Shown: positions 56,120 through 63,576 of the stretch, in pieces
How the letters are laid out: every line of letters begins with the position of its first letter
How positions within the stretch are numbered: the stretch's first letter is position 1
NCBI RefSeq assembly: GCF_003856525.1
Contig: NZ_RJVQ01000007.1
Coordinates: 62,001-126,000, forward strand
Source: Vibrio viridaestus
GTDB taxonomy: Bacteria; Pseudomonadota; Gammaproteobacteria; Enterobacterales; Vibrionaceae
DNA length: 64,000 nt
Direction of reading: 5' to 3'
The notes under the pieces: model-generated
The model's database searches: none
Seen by the model: the letters and a program-made list of their open reading frames with translations, nothing else
Told to the model about the DNA's origin: nothing
Program-made: the position numbers and the translations under genes

Positions 56120-57445
56120 ATGAGTAAAGATAACCCAAATGTAAGTTTACGTGAGTCTGCGACATTCGACCGACGTACAATGGCCGAAATACGTCGCGCT
56201 GCAGAAACGGGTATTTATGATATTCGAGGGTTTGGTGCCAAACGTGCCTTACCGCACTTTGATGATTTGCTATTTTTGGGCGCGAGTATGTCGCGGTACC
56301 CATTAGAAGGCTATCGTGAGAAATGTAATACGTCCGTTAAGCTTGGCACTCGCTTTGCGAAGAAACCGATTGAGATCGATATTCCAGTCACAATTGCTGG
56401 TATGAGTTTCGGTGCGCTTTCGGCACACGCAAAAGAAGCATTGGGACGTGGGGCTTCGACTGTTGGTACTACGACAACAACTGGTGATGGTGGTATGACT
56501 CCCGAAGAACGTGGCCAATCAAAAAAACTCGTGTATCAATATCTCCCTTCTCGATATGGGATGAATCCGGATGATTTACGTAAAGCGGATGCGATTGAAG
56601 TGGTACTTGGACAAGGTGCGAAACCCGGTGGTGGTGGTATGTTGTTGGGGCAAAAAATTACTGACCGTGTCGCTCACATGCGTAACTTGCCAAAAGGTAT
56701 CGACCAACGCTCTGCGTGTCGGCATCCAGATTGGACGGGACCTGATGATTTGGCGATTAAAATTCAGGAACTACGAGAGATAACTGATTGGCAGGTGCCT
56801 ATCTACATTAAAGTCGGGGCCACACGAACGTATTATGATGTCAAACTTGCTGTAAAAGCAGGCGCAGACGTTATAGTTGTGGATGGGATGCAAGGTGGTA
56901 CCGCAGCGACACAAGATGTATTTATCGAACACGTTGGTATTCCCACGCTAGCTGCTATTCCTCAGGCTGTTCAGGCTCTACAGGAAATGGGTATGCATCG
57001 TGAAGTTCAGTTGATAGTCTCTGGTGGTATCCGTAATGGTGCTGATGTTGCAAAATGTATGGCCCTAGGCGCTGATGCAGTTGCAATTGGTACAGCTGCT
57101 CTTATCGCTCTGGGATGTAACGACCCTAAATGGGAAAAAGAGTACGAGGCGATTGGCTCTGCTGCTGGTTTCTATGATGATTATCAGGAAGGGAAAGATC
57201 CGGCAGGTATTTCGACACAAGACCCTGAATTGATGAAGCGTTTAGATCCGGAAACTGCAGGTCATAAACTGGCAAACTATTTACGTGTCCTTACTCTGGA
57301 AGCACAAACGTTGGCGAGAGCATGTGGTAAGAATGACTTACGTAACCTTGAGCCAGAGGATTTGGTTGCTTTAACCGTTGAGTCAGCAGCAATGGCTCGT
57401 GTTCCTTTAGCGGGAACGACTTGGATACCGGGACAAAAATACTAA
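56120..57445 (+). CDS. FMN glutamate-synthase-like subunit, GlxD/MgsC type
   Basis: 441 aa. FMN-binding TIM barrel of GltB: VTIAGMSFGALSAHAKEALGRGA, GDGGMTPEER, YIKVGATRTYYDVKLAVKAGADVIVVDGMQGGT and SGGIRNGADVAKCMALGADAVAIGTA. Uses 2-oxoglutarate and the amine released upstream to make glutamate or N-methylglutamate. The frame is open 34 codons upstream inside the previous gene, but AAAAGGA and family N terminus support 56120. Its last 115 bp recur, decayed, at 58731. Confidence 0.87.
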   Translation: MSKDNPNVSLRESATFDRRTMAEIRRAAETGIYDIRGFGAKRALPHFDDLLFLGASMSRYPLEGYREKCNTSVKLGTRFAKKPIEIDIPVTIAGMSFGALSAHAKEALGRGASTVGTTTTTGDGGMTPEERGQSKKLVYQYLPSRYGMNPDDLRKADAIEVVLGQGAKPGGGGMLLGQKITDRVAHMRNLPKGIDQRSACRHPDWTGPDDLAIKIQELREITDWQVPIYIKVGATRTYYDVKLAVKAGADVIVVDGMQGGTAATQDVFIEHVGIPTLAAIPQAVQALQEMGMHREVQLIVSGGIRNGADVAKCMALGADAVAIGTAALIALGCNDPKWEKEYEAIGSAAGFYDDYQEGKDPAGISTQDPELMKRLDPETAGHKLANYLRVLTLEAQTLARACGKNDLRNLEPEDLVALTVESAAMARVPLAGTTWIPGQKY

Positions 57446-57480
57446 TTCCCGACTTTGATTTTACTTCTCATCTTTTCGTT

Positions 57481-57504
57481 GGCCGCCTTTTAGCGGCCTT
57501 TTTT
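57481..57504 (+). terminator. Terminator of the glnT-glx operon
   Basis: GGCCGC, loop CTTTTA, GCGGCC, then TTTTTT. A degenerate copy (GACCGCC ... GTGGC, TTTTT) lies at about 58879-58903. Confidence 0.88.
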
Positions 57505-57573
57505 ACTTGAATTGATCCGCTTCAGCGGTTTTGGACACTGAGTTAAGTGAGTACAATCACTAAGAGGTGAACA

Positions 57574-57853
57574 ATGACAACTAAGAAAGCTAGAATTAAA
57601 CATTCCCCTGAATTTAAAGTAGAAGCCCTGTATCTAGCAGCGAAAGTGGGAGTAGATGCGGCAGCAAGGCAGCTTTAAATGAATCTTAAATCTATGGGTA
57701 GCGGAAAACTCGAAGAAAGACACCAATACGAGTCAGCGAGAGTAAGAGCTAGCGGCAGAGATTGCCAAGCTCAAAAGGCAATTGGCTGAGCAAGCAGAAG
57801 ATCTAGAAATTGTAAAAAAGGCCTACACCTACTTTGCGAAAAATCTAAAGTAA
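57574..57853 (+). pseudogene. IS3 orfA remnant
   Basis: Starts MTTKKARIKHSPEFK after AAGAGGTG, then hits a stop after AARQL. The remaining HTH and leucine-zipper part (AEIAKLKRQLAEQAEDLEIV, ending YFAKNLK) continues in another frame, with further stops in between. A real OrfA would be continuous over about 95 codons. Confidence 0.85.
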
Positions 57854-57867
57854 ATTGCTATGAATTT

Positions 57868-58697
57868 ATGCTCGAACACCTGATGTACTTCAATATTGTA
57901 CATTTGACTAAGGTGTTCGGTGTATCCCGAAGTAGGTTTTATTACTGGGTTAAAAATCGCCAAAAAGCCATCCAACGCGAGGCAATTCGCCAAAAAATTG
58001 ATTCAAAGGTCAAAGAAGATTTTGATAACAGCAAAGGCCGAGATGGCTCAAGGCGAATCCCCAAAGAACTGTCTGAGAGCGGTGATAACCACCATGTGAA
58101 AACCATTGCAGCTAGTATGAAGCGTCAAGACTTAACGCCGAAAGCGGTACGTAAATTTAAGTACACTACAGACAGCGAGCATCAAATGCCAGTTGGTCCA
58201 AATTTGTTGGCTCAGAACTTTAACGCAGCGGCTCCAAATGAAAAATGGGCGGAAGATATCAGCTATTTTGCGACAAGCGAAGGAGGGTTATACTTGACAG
58301 TAATTATTGACCGTTACTCAAGACAAGTAAAATGACGGCTACGCTGGTCTGTGATGTTCTATCAATGGCTTTGTTCCGTCGCGGATTCCCCGAGCAGGTT
58401 ATCGTTCATAGTGATCGAGGCAGTCAGTATTGCTCAAAAGATTATCTAGACCTCATAACGGTTTATAATCTAGAGCAAAGTATAAGTAGGAAAGGAAACT
58501 GCTGGGACAATGCTTGTGTTGAGAGCTTCTTCCATTCGATGAAATTTGAAGCGAACCAATATGAGCCGATTATGACGAGATACCAGATGCGCCAAACGAT
58601 CTTCGAGTACATAGAGGTTGATTATAATCGGACGAGAAGGCATAGTGTTCTTGGGTATCGAAGCCCTGTTAACTTTGAACAGCAGAATGTCTCTTAA
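57868..58697 (+). pseudogene. IS3 orfB transposase with frameshifting deletion
   Basis: Part 1 (57868-58335) carries the helix-turn-helix and first catalytic Asp (WAEDISYF) and runs out at DRYSRQVK-stop. Part 2 resumes at 58332 in another frame with TATLVCDVLSMALFRRGF, HSDRGSQY (second Asp) and NACVESFFHSMK (Glu). About eight residues usually found between the parts (IGWSM-like) are missing, so a deletion of roughly 25 nt broke the gene. All DDE residues survive, but the frame does not. Confidence 0.88.
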
Positions 58698-58730
58698 TGA
58701 AGTGTCCAGTCTGGCTGGAGCAGATCAGTA

Positions 58731-58845
58731 AGATTGATTCAAGTAACTTGAACAAGAGGATTTAGTCGCACTAACTGCTGAGTCGGCAGCAATGGCTTGT
58801 CTTCCTTTAGAGGGATCGACTTGTGTACCGGGACAAAAATACTAA
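58731..58845 (+). pseudogene. Duplicated, diverged 3' end of the GlxD/MgsC gene
   Basis: Aligns base for base with 57329-57445 and, past the stop, with the terminator region to about 57507 (copy to about 58905). Reads EDLVALTAESAAMA and ends VPGQKY-stop like the intact gene, but has a one-base deletion near 58747 and many substitutions (about one base in six). It lacks any 5' part. The IS3 element sits exactly between the two copies. Confidence 0.85.
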
Positions 58846-58889
58846 TTCCCGACTCTGATTATATTTCTCATCCTTTCTTTGACCGCCTA

Positions 58890-59177
58890 TTAGTGGCTTT
58901 TTCTGGATTGTTTTTTAGGTGCACAGGTGAATGCCAATAGCAGGAACATTCCTAAGCTGGCAAACCGAACGATACCATCATTGGTATAATCAGGCACTAT
59001 TTGTTTGATTAAGAATAAACCGGTACCATAATAAAAAATACAACCATAGTTACCTAATATCAGTAAAAACGTAATAGTGTATATTCCTACAATAAAGTTT
59101 TTATTAACCGATGATCCTAAGTAATTCGAAATCATTCTCATTATAAAAAAAACAGCAATGGAAACAAGGTAGAACAT
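58890..59177 (-). CDS. Small membrane protein, candidate immunity protein
   Basis: 95 aa with three hydrophobic segments at about 1-15, 27-50 and 65-86 and a basic tail (KKQSRKSH). No family recognised. It starts 21 bp after the DUF4225 gene with AGAGAG upstream, so it is co-transcribed. The position directly after a putative effector, and three membrane helices, fit an inner-membrane immunity protein; this is inference. Its 3' end runs into the duplicated terminator segment. Confidence 0.6.
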   Translation of the reverse strand: MFYLVSIAVFFIMRMISNYLGSSVNKNFIVGIYTITFLLILGNYGCIFYYGTGLFLIKQIVPDYTNDGIVRFASLGMFLLLAFTCAPKKQSRKSH

Positions 59178-59198
59178 TCGATATCTCTCTGATTTCGG

Positions 59199-60032
59199 CT
59201 AGTGTTGGTTTCTAATCATTTCCTTTAATGCAGCATCCATCGTATGCGGTGAGCGCTTTTCTAATGCGTTTATATCATTCACGATACCATCGATAGTTAT
59301 AATGTCAGAGCCACCTTCTAAACTCAACATAGGTCTAGACATTGTTTGGTACTCACGCAAAAGTTCACTATCAAAGGCTCTAAATAGAGTAAATTTTTTA
59401 TTACCTGCAAATACGCCAGATTCAATGATTTTAACTTCCTTGGATAAACTGAATAAGCCTAGTCCAGAAAGAAATAAGTCCGAGATACTATAAGCTAAGC
59501 TGCCATATATTTCTGGTTGATCCGAATATTTAGCAGCTAGTTTGTATAACTGCCTCATAAATCCTTGTGCATCTTTATTTCCTGTAATGAAATAAACACC
59601 ATTCTCATATACGTTATTTAGGCCATTAAGAAGTGTCAAATCAAAAAATATGGATGTTCCACCGGACATCAAAGCGCCATAGCCACCTCCAATTACTTGT
59701 GCGATTCCTGCGGCTAGCCCGATTCCTTTCATTATCGGATCTTTGTAGGTTTCTAAAATACGCGATGATTGATTTGTAAGCTCTCTTATTTCTTGATCAA
59801 TAGACTCTATCGATTGTTCGAGGGATTGTTGACCTAATTGAAACTGTCTTACAATATCACTTGAAGTATCACTATATGCTTTTATCAATCGAGCTTTGAT
59901 TGTGTCATCACGAATATGCTTCTGACTTTCAATTGATGCCATGACGACTAGACGTCTAGATTTAGCTTGAAGTACGCCAGTATCATAACTAATATTGCTA
60001 TCCACCCCATCCCCCATTTTCCCAAGAGTCAA
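59199..60032 (-). CDS. DUF4225-like protein, candidate T6SS effector
   Basis: 277 aa in this frame (TTG start; ATG at 60017 also possible, neither with a good SD). N-terminal helical part to about 95; hydrophobic Gly-rich segment at about 100-135 (GIGLAAGIAQVIGGGYGAL); then GLNNVYENGVYFITG, AYSISDLFLSGLGLFSLS and YQTMSRPMLSLEGGSDIITI, the pattern I recall for DUF4225. Biochemical function unknown. Overlaps hcp by 35 bp in a +1 frame, directly upstream of a small membrane protein. AT-rich relative to neighbours. Confidence 0.65.
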   Translation of the reverse strand: MTLGKMGDGVDSNISYDTGVLQAKSRRLVVMASIESQKHIRDDTIKARLIKAYSDTSSDIVRQFQLGQQSLEQSIESIDQEIRELTNQSSRILETYKDPIMKGIGLAAGIAQVIGGGYGALMSGGTSIFFDLTLLNGLNNVYENGVYFITGNKDAQGFMRQLYKLAAKYSDQPEIYGSLAYSISDLFLSGLGLFSLSKEVKIIESGVFAGNKKFTLFRAFDSELLREYQTMSRPMLSLEGGSDIITIDGIVNDINALEKRSPHTMDAALKEMIRNQH

Positions 60033-60492
60033 ACCCTTCTGTACCAGAGATTTTGTGTGTCCATATTATCTGGTTGTAGCTCAAGCTTATTATTTCATGC
60101 ATTTCGTCGCCATGAGAGTTTATCGTATGAGGTAAAGAAAATTCAGAGCCTACAACTACGGCGTCAACTAATTCAATTGAATAAAAATGCTCATTAAAGC
60201 CTTGCTCATTATTTCTATAAAAACTTAGCTTACAACTAAGCTTTTCTCCCTTAGAGAAAGCCGTCGATAGTAAAGGAGTTGATTTATCGATATTTTTTGT
60301 GATGACTAATGGGTTATGTGATTTTCTATGGCCTCCACCAAACTTTGACATTGAGTGGTGACAAGAAAGCACTGTTATTTCGTCAGTGTGATTTGATTGG
60401 AACTTACTACCAAGAGAATCTTGGGTGTTACATCCCCTAGAGATTAGGCCCTGAGTCTTCCCTGTAATACTTAAATATGCAACGTGCGCCAT
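59998..60492 (-). CDS. hcp: Hcp-family type VI secretion tube protein (orphan)
   Basis: 164 aa. Hcp fold: MAHVAYLSITGKTQG start, KSHNPLVITKNIDKSTPLLSTAFSKGEKL, FYSIELVDAVVV, HEIISLSYNQIIWTH and a DSWE end, as in enterobacterial Hcp proteins that often carry C-terminal toxin domains. Ring-forming Hcp loads effectors inside the T6SS tube. No other T6SS gene is nearby. Weak Shine-Dalgarno. The C terminus ends in a G-rich stretch that overlaps the DUF4225 frame. Confidence 0.8.
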   Translation of the reverse strand: MAHVAYLSITGKTQGLISRGCNTQDSLGSKFQSNHTDEITVLSCHHSMSKFGGGHRKSHNPLVITKNIDKSTPLLSTAFSKGEKLSCKLSFYRNNEQGFNEHFYSIELVDAVVVGSEFSLPHTINSHGDEMHEIISLSYNQIIWTHKISGTEGFDSWENGGWGG

Positions 60493-60680
60493 TAGATTTT
60501 GCTCTATCTAGAATTTAGTCGAAAAGATTTTAATAGTCATGTGCGATAGGGCAAGAGAAACTTTACATTAAGTAGAGATCATCTTATTAGTAAGATATTA
60601 ATTATATTATTATAAATAGTATAGTTCTATATCATCATGTATTTTAGGCATATATATAGTAATGAACTTCGCGGAGTATA

Positions 60681-60702
60681 AGCCTGATATCAGTATCAGG
60701 CT
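60681..60702 (-). terminator. Stem-loop at the end of the ABC transporter operon
   Basis: AGCCTGATA, loop TCAG, TATCAGGCT: 9-bp perfect stem 15 bp past the ATPase stop in the minus direction. T-run weak. Confidence 0.55.
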
Positions 60703-60716
60703 ATAATGAAAAACGT

Positions 60717-61853
60717 CTAAGCCGCAATACTCGATTTAATAAAACCACTGCTTACCGAGTCATATTCAAAGACGGATGAATAGTCTGTTTGCCAGGTTAG
60801 AGCGATGGTATTTCCTGCCTGAAGCGTATCAATATCATTCGCCATACACTTACTCACTATACGAGTACCATCTTCTAAAATTAAACTACAGGTAACGCTT
60901 TCACCTAAAAAAACGGTTTCTTCAATGGTTCCGTACAAAAGGTTGTCTGACGTACATAGGTCCTTTTCGTCCTCTTTGGATAGCAGGCGAATATCTTCTG
61001 GTCGAATCATGAGGAGAGCGTCAGAGTTATATTGAAAGCCATGATTCTCCGGCAGGAGGATATTCGAACCCAAACAATGAGCCGTATTATTTCTGCCAAT
61101 GGTAATGTTAATGAAGTTTGAATTACCAAGAAACGAAGCAACGAATGCATTGGGTGGATTTCGATAGAGATCTTTACCCGAACCTAAACCAACAATCTCT
61201 CCTTCTTTGAATATGGCGATTCTCTCTGACAGACGCATAGCTTCATCTTGGTCGTGGGTAACGTAGATAATGGTAATACCTAGACGTCGATGCAATAGGC
61301 GTAATTCGTCTTGCAGGTCTTCGCGCAGCTTTTTATCTAATGCGCCAAGGGGTTCATCCATAAGCAGGATATCCGGTTCATAAATCAGAGCTCTGGCAAT
61401 GGCGACACGTTGCTTTTGACCACCGGATAACTCTGAAGGTCGGCGGTCAGCGAAAGACTCAAGTTGAACCAGTCGCAATGCGTTCTCTACTTTTTCTCTT
61501 TTTTCTTCTTTGCTGAAGTGGCGAATATCAAGTGGAAATCCAATGTTGTCACGCACCGACATATGCGGAAAAAGAGAATAATTCTGAAACACCATCCCAA
61601 TGCCTCGCTGATGAGAGGGAACCCGAATCAGTGATTTTTCACTAAGAAGAATCTCGCCAGAGCTCGGCGTTTCAAAGCCAGCAATCATGGAAAGTGTCGT
61701 ACTTTTACCGGAGCCTGAAGAGCCAAGAAAGGTAAGAAATTCCCCTTTTTTAATCTCCAAGTCTATCGAGTTAACTGCGGTGAAATGGCCATATTCTTTT
61801 TTAAGAGCACGTAGGCTAACAAGTGTATTGGTATCAATATTTGAGTTCGTCAT
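60717..61853 (-). CDS. Polyamine/opine-type ABC transporter ATPase
   Basis: 378 aa. Walker A GSSGSGKST, signature LSGGQKQRVAIARAL, Walker B ILLMDEPLGALD, YVTHDQDEA; C-terminal TOBE domain from about 290. PotA/AgaA-like importer ATPase. AAGGAGC precedes ATG; 9 bp after the permease gene. Substrate (putrescine, spermidine, opine or Fe) not decided; the permease pair favours polyamine/opine. Confidence 0.9.
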   Translation of the reverse strand: MTNSNIDTNTLVSLRALKKEYGHFTAVNSIDLEIKKGEFLTFLGSSGSGKSTTLSMIAGFETPSSGEILLSEKSLIRVPSHQRGIGMVFQNYSLFPHMSVRDNIGFPLDIRHFSKEEKREKVENALRLVQLESFADRRPSELSGGQKQRVAIARALIYEPDILLMDEPLGALDKKLREDLQDELRLLHRRLGITIIYVTHDQDEAMRLSERIAIFKEGEIVGLGSGKDLYRNPPNAFVASFLGNSNFINITIGRNNTAHCLGSNILLPENHGFQYNSDALLMIRPEDIRLLSKEDEKDLCTSDNLLYGTIEETVFLGESVTCSLILEDGTRIVSKCMANDIDTLQAGNTIALTWQTDYSSVFEYDSVSSGFIKSSIAA

Positions 61854-61862
61854 AGCTGCTCC

Positions 61863-62666
61863 TTAGCGATTATTGAACTTCTTGAGAAGGTGGGTAACGA
61901 CCATAATAGCGATCGAGAGAATGATTAGCAGAGTTGACGCAACTGCTATGACGGGGGATAAGTCTTGACGTAAGGTAGACCACATCGTTACTGGTAGAGT
62001 TTTTAGTTCTGGTGAAGCCATCATGATACTGATCACCACTTCATCCCAAGAGGCGAGAAACGCAAATAGCGCCCCAGAAATGACGCCAGGTTTAATCACA
62101 GGTAGGGTGATTTTAATGATGGCTTGTAATCGGCTCGCACCACAAATAACCGCTGCATCTTCAATAGATTTATCGAACAGTCTTAACGAATTAATGATCG
62201 AAATAATTGAAAAGGGAATTGCGATTATAATGTGGCTAACGACATAGGCGAACAGCGTACCGGTCATTCCTAACGAGAGAAACACACCGTACATTGCGAT
62301 ACCAATAATGACGACAGGCACTATCATGGGCATCGTGAAAAAGCTGTATAAATAATCTCGGCCCTTAAACTTTCCCCTCACCAAAGCAAAAGATGCGGGC
62401 AGCGCAATAAGAGTTGAACAAACAGCAGTAAGGCACGCTACTTTTAAACTAGTGATGCTTGATTCAATCCACTGGGGGTCAGCAAAGAATTCTTCGTACC
62501 ATCTTGTTGTCCAGGATGGGGGCGGAAAAACTAGCCATTGAGACGACCCAAAGGATAATGCGACGATGAATACAATCGGTAACGCGAGTATGGCGGTTAT
62601 GGAGCCAGTGCTGACATAAAGCAGCGCTTTTATTCGCGTTGGCATTGAGTTATATGAAAGCAGCAT
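61863..62666 (-). CDS. ABC transporter permease, PotC type
   Basis: 267 aa, six membrane helices. WTTRWYEEFFADPQWIESSITSLKVA is typical of PotC; coupling loop EDAAVICGASRLQAIIKITLPVIKPG. Two bases after the preceding permease stop, with GGAG in its last codons. Confidence 0.9.
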   Translation of the reverse strand: MLLSYNSMPTRIKALLYVSTGSITAILALPIVFIVALSFGSSQWLVFPPPSWTTRWYEEFFADPQWIESSITSLKVACLTAVCSTLIALPASFALVRGKFKGRDYLYSFFTMPMIVPVVIIGIAMYGVFLSLGMTGTLFAYVVSHIIIAIPFSIISIINSLRLFDKSIEDAAVICGASRLQAIIKITLPVIKPGVISGALFAFLASWDEVVISIMMASPELKTLPVTMWSTLRQDLSPVIAVASTLLIILSIAIMVVTHLLKKFNNR

Positions 62667-62668
62667 GA

Positions 62669-63520
62669 TTAGGCTCCATTATCTGACGAGACCGGAGATT
62701 CGGACTGTACTTTGATATTGATGTAGAAAATGATCAATGTGATGGTAATCAGTAGAACAGCTGAGGCACTAGCGATTCCCCAATTAAGGAAATTTTGAAT
62801 CTGTTGAATAATAAATTCGGGAAGCATCATGTCACTTACTCCCCCGAGTAATGTTGGTGTAATGTAGTACCCAAGCGACATAACAAAGACCATAAGTGAA
62901 CCAGCAAAAATGCCTGGCTTACATAAGGGTAAAAATACTCTAAAAAAAGTGACTTTAGGCGACGCGCCACAAATTGAAGCCGCCTGAAGTACCATCGGGT
63001 CAATTGCAGACATACACGCCTGAAGGGGTAAAACAAAGAACGGGATCATGATATAGGTCATGCCGATCACAACTCCTGTCATATTGTGTACCAATTCCAA
63101 GGGTTGGCTTATCAGACCTAGGTTCATTAGTACTTTATTTATTGCGCCAGTGTTTTGTAAAAGGACTAGCCACGAATAGGTTCGGGCAAGCAGACTTGTC
63201 CACATCGATAGCAGCACGACGTTGAGTAACATTTGTCCCCATTTTCCGGGCATTAGCGTGATACTCCACGCGAGGGGAAAACTCAGGATGAGAGCGAGAA
63301 CGGTGACAAGGATAGAAATAAAAAACGTATTAAAAAGTACGTCTGAGTAAGTTGGAGTGGAAAGGAGTTGAGCGTAGTTCTGAAGCCCGAATGAGGGATC
63401 TGTTAAGCTGCGTAGAAGTAGCCCCGACAAGGGGACTACAAAGAAGACGCATAAAAAAATGATGATTGGAAACAAGAGCGATTTTTGACGCCATTGCACG
63501 TATTGCATAGTGGAAACCAT
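62669..63520 (-). CDS. ABC transporter permease, PotB type
   Basis: 283 aa, six to seven membrane helices. VVPLSGLLLRSLTDPSFGLQNYAQLLSTPTY is PotB-like; coupling loop LQAASICGASPKVTFFRVFLPLCKPG. A second Met at 63508 could also be the start. 56 bp after the binding-protein gene. Confidence 0.9.
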   Translation of the reverse strand: MVSTMQYVQWRQKSLLFPIIIFLCVFFVVPLSGLLLRSLTDPSFGLQNYAQLLSTPTYSDVLFNTFFISILVTVLALILSFPLAWSITLMPGKWGQMLLNVVLLSMWTSLLARTYSWLVLLQNTGAINKVLMNLGLISQPLELVHNMTGVVIGMTYIMIPFFVLPLQACMSAIDPMVLQAASICGASPKVTFFRVFLPLCKPGIFAGSLMVFVMSLGYYITPTLLGGVSDMMLPEFIIQQIQNFLNWGIASASAVLLITITLIIFYINIKVQSESPVSSDNGA

Positions 63521-63576
63521 AGACTAAACCCTGCTTAATCAGCGTTGATATTCGATCTTTTAATCGTGTTCTCTCG

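Larger units (their letters stand above)
57513..58728 (+). mobile_element. IS3-family insertion sequence, decayed
   Basis: Bounded by imperfect inverted repeats of about 35 bp: left TGATCCGCTTCAGCGG..., TGGACACT inside; right end, read on the minus strand, TGATCTGCTCCAGCC..., TGGACACT inside. Length 1216 bp, normal for IS3. Holds orfA and orfB remnants with the A6G slippery run (57814-57820) typical of the family. No clear target duplication is visible. Both ORFs are broken. Confidence 0.85.

Noticed and set aside
57513-58728. Intact, active IS3 element
   Set aside because: orfA has several stops and orfB a frameshifting deletion; it cannot make transposase unless complemented by another copy.
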